From positions 1-15,184 of the forward strand of contig JASBUE010000029.1 of assembly GCA_030148045.1 (NCBI GenBank): a stretch of DNA of 15,184 nt. Direction: 5' to 3'. Position 1 is the stretch's first letter. Each line of letters starts with the position of its first letter. The notes under the pieces are model-generated. The model made no database searches and was not told the DNA's origin. It saw nothing but the letters and a program-made list of their open reading frames with translations. A program made the position numbers and the translations under genes. This stretch comes from Candidatus Tenderia sp. (lineage in GTDB: Bacteria; Pseudomonadota; Gammaproteobacteria; Tenderiales; Tenderiaceae). This document shows, piece after piece, positions 7,323 through 14,306 of the stretch.

Positions 7323-8657
7323 ATGAATAAGCTGCTGCGCACACTCGCAACCTTGATAACCTCAACGCTATTCTTTTCGGCCGCTCAGGCCGAGGATCTG
7401 ACGCAGGTCTATCAGGCGGCCCTGGAGAACGACCCGGCGCTGAGCGCCGAAGAGGCCGGCTTCGACGCCACCACCCATGACCAGCGCCAGGCCAGGGCGC
7501 TCTATTATCCGGATATCGGATTCAGCACCAATCTGTCGCGCAACAAAGACGACATCCTCAAAAGCAGCTTCTTTCCCCCCAGCAAGACCGAGTACACCAC
7601 CAAGGGCTACTCGCTGACCCTGCGCCAACCGCTCTATCGTCGCGACTATGTCACCCAGTTACGCCAGGCCGAAGCCACCACCCGCCAGGCCGAGGCCCGG
7701 CTCAACCAGGCCTATCAGGAGGTTATCCTGCGCGTAGCCCAGGCCTATTTCAACGTGCTGGCTGCGCGTGACGACCTGGAATTCGCCCAGGCGGAAAAGA
7801 GTGCCGTCTCGCGCCAGTTGGAACAGGCCAAACAGCGCTTCGAAGTGGGCCTGATCGCCATCACCGATGCGCAGGAGGCCCAGGCCGCCTACGACCTGAC
7901 CGTCGCCAGCGAGATCGTCGCGCAGAACAAGCTCGCCGTCAGCCGCCAGGCCCTGCGTGAAATCACCGGCCGCTTGCCGCAGCACGCCCTGGCCGGCCTG
8001 GGTGACGCAATGGAACTGGCCACGCCCGACCCCGCCGACATTGAAGCCTGGATCGACACCGCCCTGCAGAACAACTACACCCTGCTGGCCGCCGAAGCCG
8101 ACGTCGAGGTCGCCCGCCAGGCCGTGTCGCAACAGAGTGCCAACCGGCACCCGAACATCGACCTGGTAGCCGGTCGCGACTACAGCAATGTCGGCGGCGG
8201 CAGTTTCGGCAGCCGCGAGACCATAAGCGACTCCATCACCCTGCAACTCAGTATCCCGCTCTATCAGGGCGGCGGCATTTCGGCCGGCATCCGCGGCGCC
8301 ACGGCCCGGCACATGCAGGCCCGGGATCTGCTGGAGCAGCAGCGCCGCGCCGTCCAGCGCGAAGCCAGCGAGGCCTACCTGAATGTGCTCGCCGGCATCA
8401 GCCAGGTGAAAGCCCTGCGCCAGGCGGTGACCTCATCCGAAAGCGCCCTGAAGGCCACCCAGGCGGGCTATGAAGTAGGCACCCGCACCACGGTCGACGT
8501 GCTCGACGCCCGGCGTGAACTGTTTCGCACCCAGCGTGACTATGCCCGCGCCCGCTACGATTACATCCTCGCCAGCCTGCGCCTGAAACAAGCCGCCGGC
8601 ATGCTCGGCGCAGAAGACGTACAGCAAGTAAACACCTGGCTAGAGGCATCTTCCTAG
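7323..8657 (+). CDS. tolC: TolC family outer membrane efflux / type I secretion protein
   Basis: This 444-aa precursor has a signal peptide (MNKLLRTLATLITSTLFFSAAQA, cleavage predicted after Ala23). Two outer-membrane-efflux repeats follow, about 25-215 and 240-435. Typical TolC features are LTQVYQAALENDPAL at the mature start, RQAEARLNQAYQEVILRVAQAYFNVLAARDDLEFAQAEK, RFEVGLIAITDAQEAQAAYD near the first repeat end, and the matching YEVGTRTTVDVLDARRELF in the second. Trimers form the outer membrane channel and periplasmic tunnel used by RND or ABC exporters. No pump or adaptor gene is in the window, so the substrate is unknown. The start follows the rhodanese stop by 7 nt with no good ribosome site, so it is probably translationally coupled. 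Confidence 0.93.
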   Translation: MNKLLRTLATLITSTLFFSAAQAEDLTQVYQAALENDPALSAEEAGFDATTHDQRQARALYYPDIGFSTNLSRNKDDILKSSFFPPSKTEYTTKGYSLTLRQPLYRRDYVTQLRQAEATTRQAEARLNQAYQEVILRVAQAYFNVLAARDDLEFAQAEKSAVSRQLEQAKQRFEVGLIAITDAQEAQAAYDLTVASEIVAQNKLAVSRQALREITGRLPQHALAGLGDAMELATPDPADIEAWIDTALQNNYTLLAAEADVEVARQAVSQQSANRHPNIDLVAGRDYSNVGGGSFGSRETISDSITLQLSIPLYQGGGISAGIRGATARHMQARDLLEQQRRAVQREASEAYLNVLAGISQVKALRQAVTSSESALKATQAGYEVGTRTTVDVLDARRELFRTQRDYARARYDYILASLRLKQAAGMLGAEDVQQVNTWLEASS

Positions 8658-8741
8658 GGGGGGAGTGTGTACACCGTTGCCCTGCTCATGAATCACGGCA
8701 CCTGGCCCGAGCCCCAACAATAATCAAGCACCTCATCTGCT

Positions 8742-9674
8742 TTGAGTCATTCCGCCAGATCCAAACTTGATCCGCACCCCTATCTTGCGCCGCGTTACTG
8801 GCCGCTGTGGCTCGGTTTTGGCCTGCTGCGCCTGGCCATCCAGCTGCCCTATCGCTGGCAGCTGGCCCTGGGGGCGCTGCTGGGAGACCTCATACGCCTG
8901 ACCATCCCACGCCGCCGTCATATTACCGAAACCAACATCCGGCTCTGCTTTCCCCAGCTGGACGCGACCGAACAACGCGAGCTGGTGAAACAGAGCTTCC
9001 GTTCCAGCGGCATCTCCCTGTTCGAGATCGGCCTGTGCTGGTGGGGCAGCGAAAACAAACTGGGGCCGCTGTGCCATATCGACGGACTCGAACACCTGGA
9101 GGCGGCGCGGCGGCAGGGCAAGGGCGTCATCCTGTTCAGCGCCCATTTTACCTGCCTGGAGATCGGCGGCCGCCTGCTAGCCCGACACACCCCTTTTTAC
9201 GTCATGTACAAATATCATCGCAATCCGCTGTTCGAGGCAGTGATGAAGGACGGCCGCGAACGCCGCTTTCTCGGCGCCATCGAGCGCAGCGACGTGCGCA
9301 GTTTGATCAAGACCTTGAAACAGGGCCATGCCTGCTGGTATGCCCTGGACCAGGACTTCGGCACCGTCAACGCGGTGTTTGCGCCGTTCTTCGGCATCCC
9401 CGCCGCCACCCTGACCTCCACCTCGCGCATCGCCAAGATGACCGGTGCGGCGGTGGTACCCTTCTTCGTGCGTCGTCTGGATGACGGCAGCGGCTATCAA
9501 CTCACCCTGCTGCCGGCGCTGGACAATTTCCCCAGCGGCAATGACCAGGCCGATGCCACGCGCACCAACGCCTTGATCGAAAACGAGGCACGCAAGACAC
9601 CGGCGCAATATCTGTGGATGCACCGCCGCTTTAAGAGCCGACCCGAGGGGGAAGCCGATGTCTACCGCCGTTAA
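8742..9674 (+). CDS. lpxL: Lipid A late acyltransferase, LpxL/HtrB family
   Basis: This inner-membrane enzyme transfers a secondary acyl chain from acyl-ACP to Kdo-lipid A. The 310-aa product is close in length and motif order to E. coli LpxL. LAPRYWPLWLGFGLLRLAIQLPYRW (16-40) holds the N-terminal membrane anchor, FSAHFTCLEIGG (132-143) carries the HX4E catalytic pair (His135, Glu140), and YALDQDFG and AQYLWMHRRFKSRPEG are late conserved blocks. Which of LpxL, LpxM or LpxP it equals cannot be told. The only start in the open frame is TTG at 8742, with no evident Shine-Dalgarno; the frame is closed upstream by TAA at 8721-8723. The stop TAA (9672-9674) is also part of the left TTAA of an inserted element. 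Confidence 0.88.
   Translation: MSHSARSKLDPHPYLAPRYWPLWLGFGLLRLAIQLPYRWQLALGALLGDLIRLTIPRRRHITETNIRLCFPQLDATEQRELVKQSFRSSGISLFEIGLCWWGSENKLGPLCHIDGLEHLEAARRQGKGVILFSAHFTCLEIGGRLLARHTPFYVMYKYHRNPLFEAVMKDGRERRFLGAIERSDVRSLIKTLKQGHACWYALDQDFGTVNAVFAPFFGIPAATLTSTSRIAKMTGAAVVPFFVRRLDDGSGYQLTLLPALDNFPSGNDQADATRTNALIENEARKTPAQYLWMHRRFKSRPEGEADVYRR
9645..9660 (+). promoter_or_regulatory. Ribosome site and ATG of the probable ancestral waaA start
   Basis: GAGGGGG (9645-9651) is a strong Shine-Dalgarno 6 nt before the ATG at 9658, inside the end of lpxL. The frame from this ATG reads MSTAV and then enters the inserted element, stopping at TGA 9838-9840 after 60 codons. If the element and one TTAA are removed, it continues MSTAVKPNWLYR directly into waaA. 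In its present state it could work as a 60-codon leader whose stop is 3 nt from the current waaA ATG. Confidence 0.65.
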
Positions 9675-9854
9675 CCCGCATTTCTCACCACCGTTCGTAG
9701 CGAGACGGTTCAAGGGTGCGGCATGCCTGGCTTTCGTGACCGAGGAGCGAGCAGGCATAGTCGACACTATGTCGAGCACTCCGACCGAACGAAAGCCAGG
9801 CAGGACGTGCCATTGGGCCGCCGCAGTAGAAGGGTGGTGAGAAATGCGGGTTAA
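9671..9854. mobile_element. MITE-like palindromic element with TTAA target duplication
   Basis: The two ends are perfect 22-bp inverted repeats (9671-9692 and 9833-9854), each including TTAA. Taking TTAA (9671-9674 and 9851-9854) as the target duplication, the element proper is 176 bp (9675-9850) and starts CCCGCATTTCTCACC. Inside, a second perfect 13-bp pair (9725-9737 with 9789-9801) and a 6-bp tip pair (9756-9761 with 9766-9771) share the same centre near 9763. The whole forms a long nested hairpin. It encodes no transposase. It fits a non-autonomous miniature inverted-repeat element mobilised by an IS elsewhere. The IS family cannot be fixed here; IS families that target TTAA-like sites are candidates. 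No second copy was seen in the window. Confidence 0.85.
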
Positions 9855-11091
9855 ACCCAACTGGCTGTATCGCATATCGCTCACACTGCTGGCCCCCCTG
9901 TTGGCCTGGCACAGCATCGCCCAGGCGTGGCGCGCCGACGACCCGCGTATGGCGCGACAAAAACTGGGCAAAGACCTGCCCGAGTGTCACAACCGGCCGG
10001 TGTGGATTCACATGGCCTCGGTGGGCGAGGTCAACGCCGCCTGGCCCCTGGTGATGGAACTGCGCCAACGCCATCCCGAACTACCCCTGATCGTCTCCAC
10101 CTTCACCCCCAGCGGCGCCGCCACGGCGCAGAAAAAATTCGGCCCGGACGTTGAGCACGTCTACCTGCCGCTGGACTTCGACCAGGCGGTGCGCAACTTT
10201 TTTCAGCGCATCAAACCACGCTGCGCCCTGATTATGGAAACCGAAATCTGGCCGCGACTGTTCTATCACTGCAGGCTGAACGGAATTCCCCTGGTGATCG
10301 TCAACGGCCGCCTGTCAGCACGCAGCATGAACAAGCCGGGCTGGATACGCGCCGTGTATCAAGGCGCACTGCGCAATGTCGACCGGATTTTGGCCCGCTC
10401 CAAGACCGACGCCGAAAACTTCATTGAGCTCGGTGCGGATCAAGGCAAGATCCAGGTCATCGACAACATCAAGTTCGCCGCGCCGCCGGTACAACAAAGC
10501 ATCGAACCGATCTCCCTGGCCCGCCCCTATGTCCTGGCCGCCTCCACCCATGATGATGAAGAGCTACAGCTCAGCCGCGCTTGGCTGGCGTCCAAATTGA
10601 GCCAAAAGTATTTACTCGTCATCGCGCCGCGCCACCCCAAACGCAAGGCCGCTATCCTGCAACAGTTACGCCCCTTAACCAAGCAATTGGCGGTACGCAG
10701 CGACAACGAGGCGGTGACGAGCGCGACCCAGATCTACCTGGCCGACACCTTCGGTGAACTACCGGGTTTTATCGCCGGGGCGGAAATAGTCTGCATGGGC
10801 GGCTCGCTCATCGCGCGCGGCGGCCAGAACGTGATCGAGGCGGCGCGGTTGGGCAAGGCCACCCTGTTCGGGCCGCACATGGATAACTTTGCCGACGAAC
10901 GCGATTTGCTGATCGAAGGTGGGGCGGGCATTGAGGTTGAAAACGCCAGTGCGCTGATCGACACGGCGGCACAACTACTCGGGCGGCCCGATCAACTAAA
11001 AGACATGGGCAGGCGGGCGCAACAACTGGTTAACGCCAAGGCGGATGTGGCACGACGTTATCTGGATGCCCTGGAGCCCTATTTGTCGTAA
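9844..11091 (+). CDS. waaA: 3-deoxy-D-manno-octulosonic acid (Kdo) transferase WaaA
   Basis: WaaA is the inner-membrane GT-B glycosyltransferase that moves Kdo from CMP-Kdo onto the lipid A precursor. The 415-aa product has an N-terminal membrane-associated helix (8-28), IHMASVGEVNAA (55-66) with the probable catalytic base Glu62, TFTPSG, ALIMETEIWPRL and NGRLSARS in the N-lobe. The C-lobe has VIAPRHPKRK and GGSLIARGGQNVIEAARLGKATLFGP, the CMP-Kdo binding block. The present start (ATG 9844, MRVKPNW) lies inside the right terminal repeat of the inserted element, with GGTGGTGAG just upstream as a ribosome site. The original start was probably ATG 9658. The neighbouring Kdo kinase suggests a WaaA that adds one Kdo, as in Haemophilus, but this is inference. 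Its end overlaps kdkA by 13 bp. Confidence 0.93.
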   Translation: MRVKPNWLYRISLTLLAPLLAWHSIAQAWRADDPRMARQKLGKDLPECHNRPVWIHMASVGEVNAAWPLVMELRQRHPELPLIVSTFTPSGAATAQKKFGPDVEHVYLPLDFDQAVRNFFQRIKPRCALIMETEIWPRLFYHCRLNGIPLVIVNGRLSARSMNKPGWIRAVYQGALRNVDRILARSKTDAENFIELGADQGKIQVIDNIKFAAPPVQQSIEPISLARPYVLAASTHDDEELQLSRAWLASKLSQKYLLVIAPRHPKRKAAILQQLRPLTKQLAVRSDNEAVTSATQIYLADTFGELPGFIAGAEIVCMGGSLIARGGQNVIEAARLGKATLFGPHMDNFADERDLLIEGGAGIEVENASALIDTAAQLLGRPDQLKDMGRRAQQLVNAKADVARRYLDALEPYLS

Positions 11092-11858
11092 CCGGCCAAC
11101 ATATAGCGCCAGACCTGTTCGTCGAAATAGAACTGGGTGTGTTGCTGCTTGAACTTGTCCAGCGAACGTCGCAGCCGCGCCAGATTGGCCTGCTGCCAGC
11201 TCGAATCAGGCGCCCGCTTTTCACCCTTGTCGAAGTCGATCACGAACACCTGGCCGTCTTCGTTCAAAAGGATGTTGCGGGCATTGAGATCGGCGTGATA
11301 GATACCCGCCTGATGAAAGCGCTTAACAATGGTCCCGATTGATTGCCACTGCGCCTGCGGCAGGGGCTGTCGCATCAACACATCGGCCAAGGGCGTGACA
11401 CCGGGCAGGCACGAGGTCACCAGATCGGCACTATAAAGCAAGCCATGGCGTCGTACCCGCGCCGCCACCGGCCGCGGCACCGGCAAACCTTGCCGATACA
11501 TGTCGGCCAGCAGATGCCACTCGCGCCAGGCACGCGTGTTTGCCAGCCCCGACCATAGATAATAATCATCACTGAACTTGGCCATCAGCCCGCCACGGCG
11601 ATAGTGACGCAGAACAAACACCCGTTCCCGATAGCGAAAAATACAGGCGGCGGCGCGCCCCTGGGCCATGCCGAGCAGGGCATTTTGGGCGCGCCAGTAA
11701 TCGGGCTCAAAAAACTCCGCTGCAGGGCGCTCGATACAGGCGGCATCAAACAGAATATGCAAGCCCTGCCGGCTGAATTGCTGCGGCTCGATCTTCAATC
11801 GCCCTGTCCCGATATTGCTACCACGCCGCGCCTGGTTCACACTATGCACACCAACCAA
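11079..11858 (-). CDS. kdkA: 3-deoxy-D-manno-octulosonic acid (Kdo) kinase KdkA
   Basis: KdkA phosphorylates the Kdo residue of the LPS inner core using ATP. The product, up to 259 aa, has a protein-kinase-like fold. LRHYRRGG (83-90) and AKFSDDYY form the nucleotide-binding part, WREWHLL (111-117) gives the helix-C Glu113, HADLNARNILL (188-198) is the catalytic loop with Asp190, and FVIDFDKGEKR (205-215) has the metal-binding Asp208. The match to Haemophilus KdkA is clear across the length. The start is uncertain: TTG at 11858 opens the frame, and GTG at 11849 or 11840 are alternatives; none has a good ribosome site. The family N-terminus would allow any of them. The gene is convergent with waaA and divergent from a glycosyltransferase 20 bp away. 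Confidence 0.9.
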   Translation of the reverse strand: MVGVHSVNQARRGSNIGTGRLKIEPQQFSRQGLHILFDAACIERPAAEFFEPDYWRAQNALLGMAQGRAAACIFRYRERVFVLRHYRRGGLMAKFSDDYYLWSGLANTRAWREWHLLADMYRQGLPVPRPVAARVRRHGLLYSADLVTSCLPGVTPLADVLMRQPLPQAQWQSIGTIVKRFHQAGIYHADLNARNILLNEDGQVFVIDFDKGEKRAPDSSWQQANLARLRRSLDKFKQQHTQFYFDEQVWRYMLAGYDK

Positions 11859-11878
11859 GCGCCACAGGAACGCAGTAC

Positions 11879-12658
11879 GTGAAAAAATTCTTGATTCTTT
11901 TTGTTAGTCGCATCATAAAAATCTTCGCGAATCTTACCAAACTGCTATGTTACGTCTTTCATTTCTTGTTTCCCAACAAAAGATTCACCCTGCCCCGGCA
12001 GGCCGCGCCGATGTTCCGCCAACGCAGTCCGTCGCGTATTTCCAGAATCATCTGGCAGACCAATTACACCGCTCGTGTCACCCTGCCGGTTTATCTCAAC
12101 TACCTGTTTAATCGCTTACTCTCCCCCGGCTTCGAGTATCGTTTCATGGTGACGGAAGACCGGGCAGAATTCATCAAAGCGAATTATCCCACAGAGATCT
12201 TTGAAAACTATTCGAAGCTTCAAATAGGCGCGGCCCAGGCGGATTTCTGGCGCCTGCTGGTGTTGCAGAAGCACGGCGGCGTCTACCTGGATATCGACGC
12301 CCATTTCGTCTGGCCGCTGGGCGGCATCGTCAAACCGGACGACGACGAACTCTATGTCACCACCAAGCGCGGCGACATCAGCAACTATTTCATCGCCAGC
12401 AAGAAGGACAACCCCCATTTGGCGCAAATGATCGATGTCATTTTGGACAACATCAAACATCGCCGCTCGGAGAATGTGTATGACCTGACCGGGCCCGGCG
12501 TCTTCAACCAGGTGTTGGACAGCGCCGAGGTCAACACCATCAGCTATCGTTATACCTGCAATCAGGGCAACTTCACCAATGAGTATTTCCAGTACCTCGA
12601 CAAACCCGAGGGCAAATGGACCAAGGCCCAGAAAGAGATAGACATCATTAAAAAATAG
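11879..12658 (+). CDS. Glycosyltransferase with DXD motif (Gly_transf_sug / OCH1-like)
   Basis: The 259-aa product has an N-terminal hydrophobic anchor (3-31), then SRISRIIWQTNY (52-63), the typical start of the sugar-binding DXD family, and AQADFWRLLVLQKHGGVYLDIDAHF (119-143). Asp138-x-Asp140 would bind the metal and nucleotide sugar. Such enzymes add mannose, galactose or similar sugars to LPS core or capsule; donor and acceptor cannot be read from sequence. The start is GTG at 11879, backed by AGGAA (11866-11870) 8 nt upstream. The first 100 bp are much more AT-rich than the rest, partly because they encode the anchor, though transfer of the gene is possible. Its place beside waaA and kdkA suggests work on the LPS core. 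Confidence 0.87.
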   Translation: MKKFLILFVSRIIKIFANLTKLLCYVFHFLFPNKRFTLPRQAAPMFRQRSPSRISRIIWQTNYTARVTLPVYLNYLFNRLLSPGFEYRFMVTEDRAEFIKANYPTEIFENYSKLQIGAAQADFWRLLVLQKHGGVYLDIDAHFVWPLGGIVKPDDDELYVTTKRGDISNYFIASKKDNPHLAQMIDVILDNIKHRRSENVYDLTGPGVFNQVLDSAEVNTISYRYTCNQGNFTNEYFQYLDKPEGKWTKAQKEIDIIKK

Positions 12659-12826
12659 ACGCCCCCGGCCCCATCCCGCCGCCACGGGGATACGCCCAAT
12701 GTTTTCAAGTGCTTAGCGTCCATGGCCCGGTTGGATTTCAGGCACGGAAAGTGGCCTTTTCAGCATCTATCCAGTAACATAGCGCCCTATATCGCTTATA
12801 TCCAAACACAAGCTTCGGTGAACGCC
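12659..12826. other. Non-coding gap before the DUF6165 gene
   Basis: These 168 bp hold no supported gene. A frame open from ATG 12722 joins the downstream gene, but its extra 35 residues look unlike the family. No T-run terminator follows the glycosyltransferase gene. A short AT-richer stretch (about 12770-12810) could contain a promoter for the downstream genes, but no clear -35/-10 pair stands out. Confidence 0.5.
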
Positions 12827-13228
12827 ATGAACCTGTCTGCTGAAATCTCGGTGGGTGAATTCCTCGACAAGATCACCATTCTCGAAATCAAGTCCGAACG
12901 CATCAAGGATCCGGCCAAGCTGGAAAACATCCACAAGGAACTCAACACCCTGCGCCGCACCTGGGAGGCCTCGCCGTTTTCGCGGCAGGATGTCAGCGCC
13001 GAAATCGCGCAACTGAAACAGATCAACGAGACGCTGTGGGAGATCGAGGACTACATCCGCGACAAGGAGTCGGAAGGCGCCTTCGATGAACAGTTCATCG
13101 AACTGGCCCGCTCGGTCTATTTCACCAACGACGAGCGCGCCGCGGTGAAGCGCAAGATCAACCTCAAGCTCGGCTCCGAATTGGTGGAAGAGAAGTCCTA
13201 CGCCGATTACCGCCGCAAAGACACCTGA
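12827..13228 (+). CDS. DUF6165 family protein
   Basis: This 133-aa protein begins MNLSAEISVGEFLDKITILEIKSERIKDPAKLENIHKEL, a conserved start I associate with the DUF6165 family of small proteins often found among LPS and O-antigen genes. The rest is helical and highly charged, with likely coiled-coil stretches at about 25-55 and 60-85. It has no signal peptide or membrane segment and no catalytic motif. The ATG at 12827 is chosen because it matches the family N-terminus and has a modest GGTG about 8 nt upstream. It lies 13 bp before rfbB and is probably co-transcribed with it. Its function is unknown; a regulatory or scaffold role in surface polysaccharide synthesis is only a guess. Confidence 0.83.
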   Translation: MNLSAEISVGEFLDKITILEIKSERIKDPAKLENIHKELNTLRRTWEASPFSRQDVSAEIAQLKQINETLWEIEDYIRDKESEGAFDEQFIELARSVYFTNDERAAVKRKINLKLGSELVEEKSYADYRRKDT

Positions 13229-13241
13229 CAGGTAGACACAC

Positions 13242-14306
13242 ATGCAAGCCGACACCCTTCTGGTCACCGGCGGCGCGGGCTTTATCGGCTCGGCCCTGAT
13301 CCGTCAACTCATTGCCGAAACCGAAACCAGCGTCGTCAATGTAGACAAACTGACTTACGCCGGCAACCTGGCCACCCTGGGCGAGGCGCTGGAGCATCCG
13401 CGCCACCATTTCGAGCAGGTGGACATCTGCGATGCGCCGGCCATCAAGCAGCTGTTCGACAAATACCGTCCCGATGCCGTGATGCATCTGGCGGCCGAGT
13501 CCCATGTGGACCGCTCCATCGAAGGGCCGGCGGCCTTTATCGAGACCAATATCGTCGGCACCTACACCCTTCTGGAAGCTGCGCGCGAATACTGGTCAAC
13601 GCTCGATGGTGATAAGCGCGACCGGTTTAGCTTTCATCATATTTCCACTGATGAGGTGTATGGCACCCTGGGCGACGAAGGGCTGTTCACCGAAGCGACC
13701 GCCTATACCCCCAACTCGCCCTACTCGGCCAGCAAGGCGTCTTCGGATCATCTGGTGCGGGCCTGGCATCACACCTACGGCCTGCCCACCCTGCTGACCA
13801 ATTGCTCCAACAACTACGGCCCCTACCAGTATCCGGAAAAGCTGATCCCGCTGATGATTTTCAATGCCTTGGAAGGCAAGCCCTTGCCGGTCTACGGCCG
13901 CGGCGACAATGTGCGCGACTGGCTCTACGTGGAGGACCATGCCCGGGCGCTGCGCCGGGTGCTGGAACGAGGCGAACCGGGCCGGTGCTACAACATCGGC
14001 GGCCATAACGAGAAGACCAATCTGGACGTGGTCAAGGCCATCTGTGCCTATCTGGATGAACGCTTTCCCGATTCGCCCCACGCGCCGCACGAGCAGCTGA
14101 TCACCTTCGTGCAGGACCGGCCGGGACACGATCAGCGCTACGCCATCGACGCCGGCAAGATCCAGCGCGAACTGGGTTGGACGCCGCAGGAGACCTTCGA
14201 AACAGGATTAAAGAAAACCATCGACTGGTATATCGATAATGCGGAAAACTGGAAAAAAGTCACCGCCGCCGACTATCAGGGCGAACGCCTGGGGCTGATC
14301 AAATGA
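13242..14306 (+). CDS. rfbB: dTDP-glucose 4,6-dehydratase
   Basis: RfbB/RmlB converts dTDP-glucose to dTDP-4-keto-6-deoxyglucose, the second step of dTDP-L-rhamnose synthesis, in the cytoplasm. The 354-aa product is a full-length extended SDR. TGGAGFIGS (9-17) binds NAD, HLAAESHVDRSI (82-93) and NIVGT are typical, STDEVYG (135-141) carries the Thr-Asp-Glu active-site trio, and YSASK (161-165) is the Tyr-Lys pair. NNYGPYQYPEKLIPLMI and YGRGDNVRDWLYVEDHARA are conserved substrate-side blocks. The ribosome site AGGT lies upstream of the ATG. The stop overlaps the rfbA start (ATGA), so the two are translationally coupled. rfbC and rfbD probably follow beyond the window. Confidence 0.97.
   Translation: MQADTLLVTGGAGFIGSALIRQLIAETETSVVNVDKLTYAGNLATLGEALEHPRHHFEQVDICDAPAIKQLFDKYRPDAVMHLAAESHVDRSIEGPAAFIETNIVGTYTLLEAAREYWSTLDGDKRDRFSFHHISTDEVYGTLGDEGLFTEATAYTPNSPYSASKASSDHLVRAWHHTYGLPTLLTNCSNNYGPYQYPEKLIPLMIFNALEGKPLPVYGRGDNVRDWLYVEDHARALRRVLERGEPGRCYNIGGHNEKTNLDVVKAICAYLDERFPDSPHAPHEQLITFVQDRPGHDQRYAIDAGKIQRELGWTPQETFETGLKKTIDWYIDNAENWKKVTAADYQGERLGLIK

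Noticed and set aside
8658..8741. Terminator or promoter between tolC and lpxL
   Set aside because: No stem with T-run and no -35/-10 pair at sensible spacing was found, so nothing is claimed.
9658..9840. 60-aa frame through the element as an independent gene
   Set aside because: Its first five codons are explained by the old waaA start and the rest is element sequence; kept only as a possible leader.
12665..12692. C-run and G-run after the glycosyltransferase gene as a terminator
   Set aside because: The stem is about 5 bp with a long loop and no T-run.
12722..12826. Longer start for the DUF6165 gene
   Set aside because: The extension does not look like the family N-terminus, which begins at ATG 12827.
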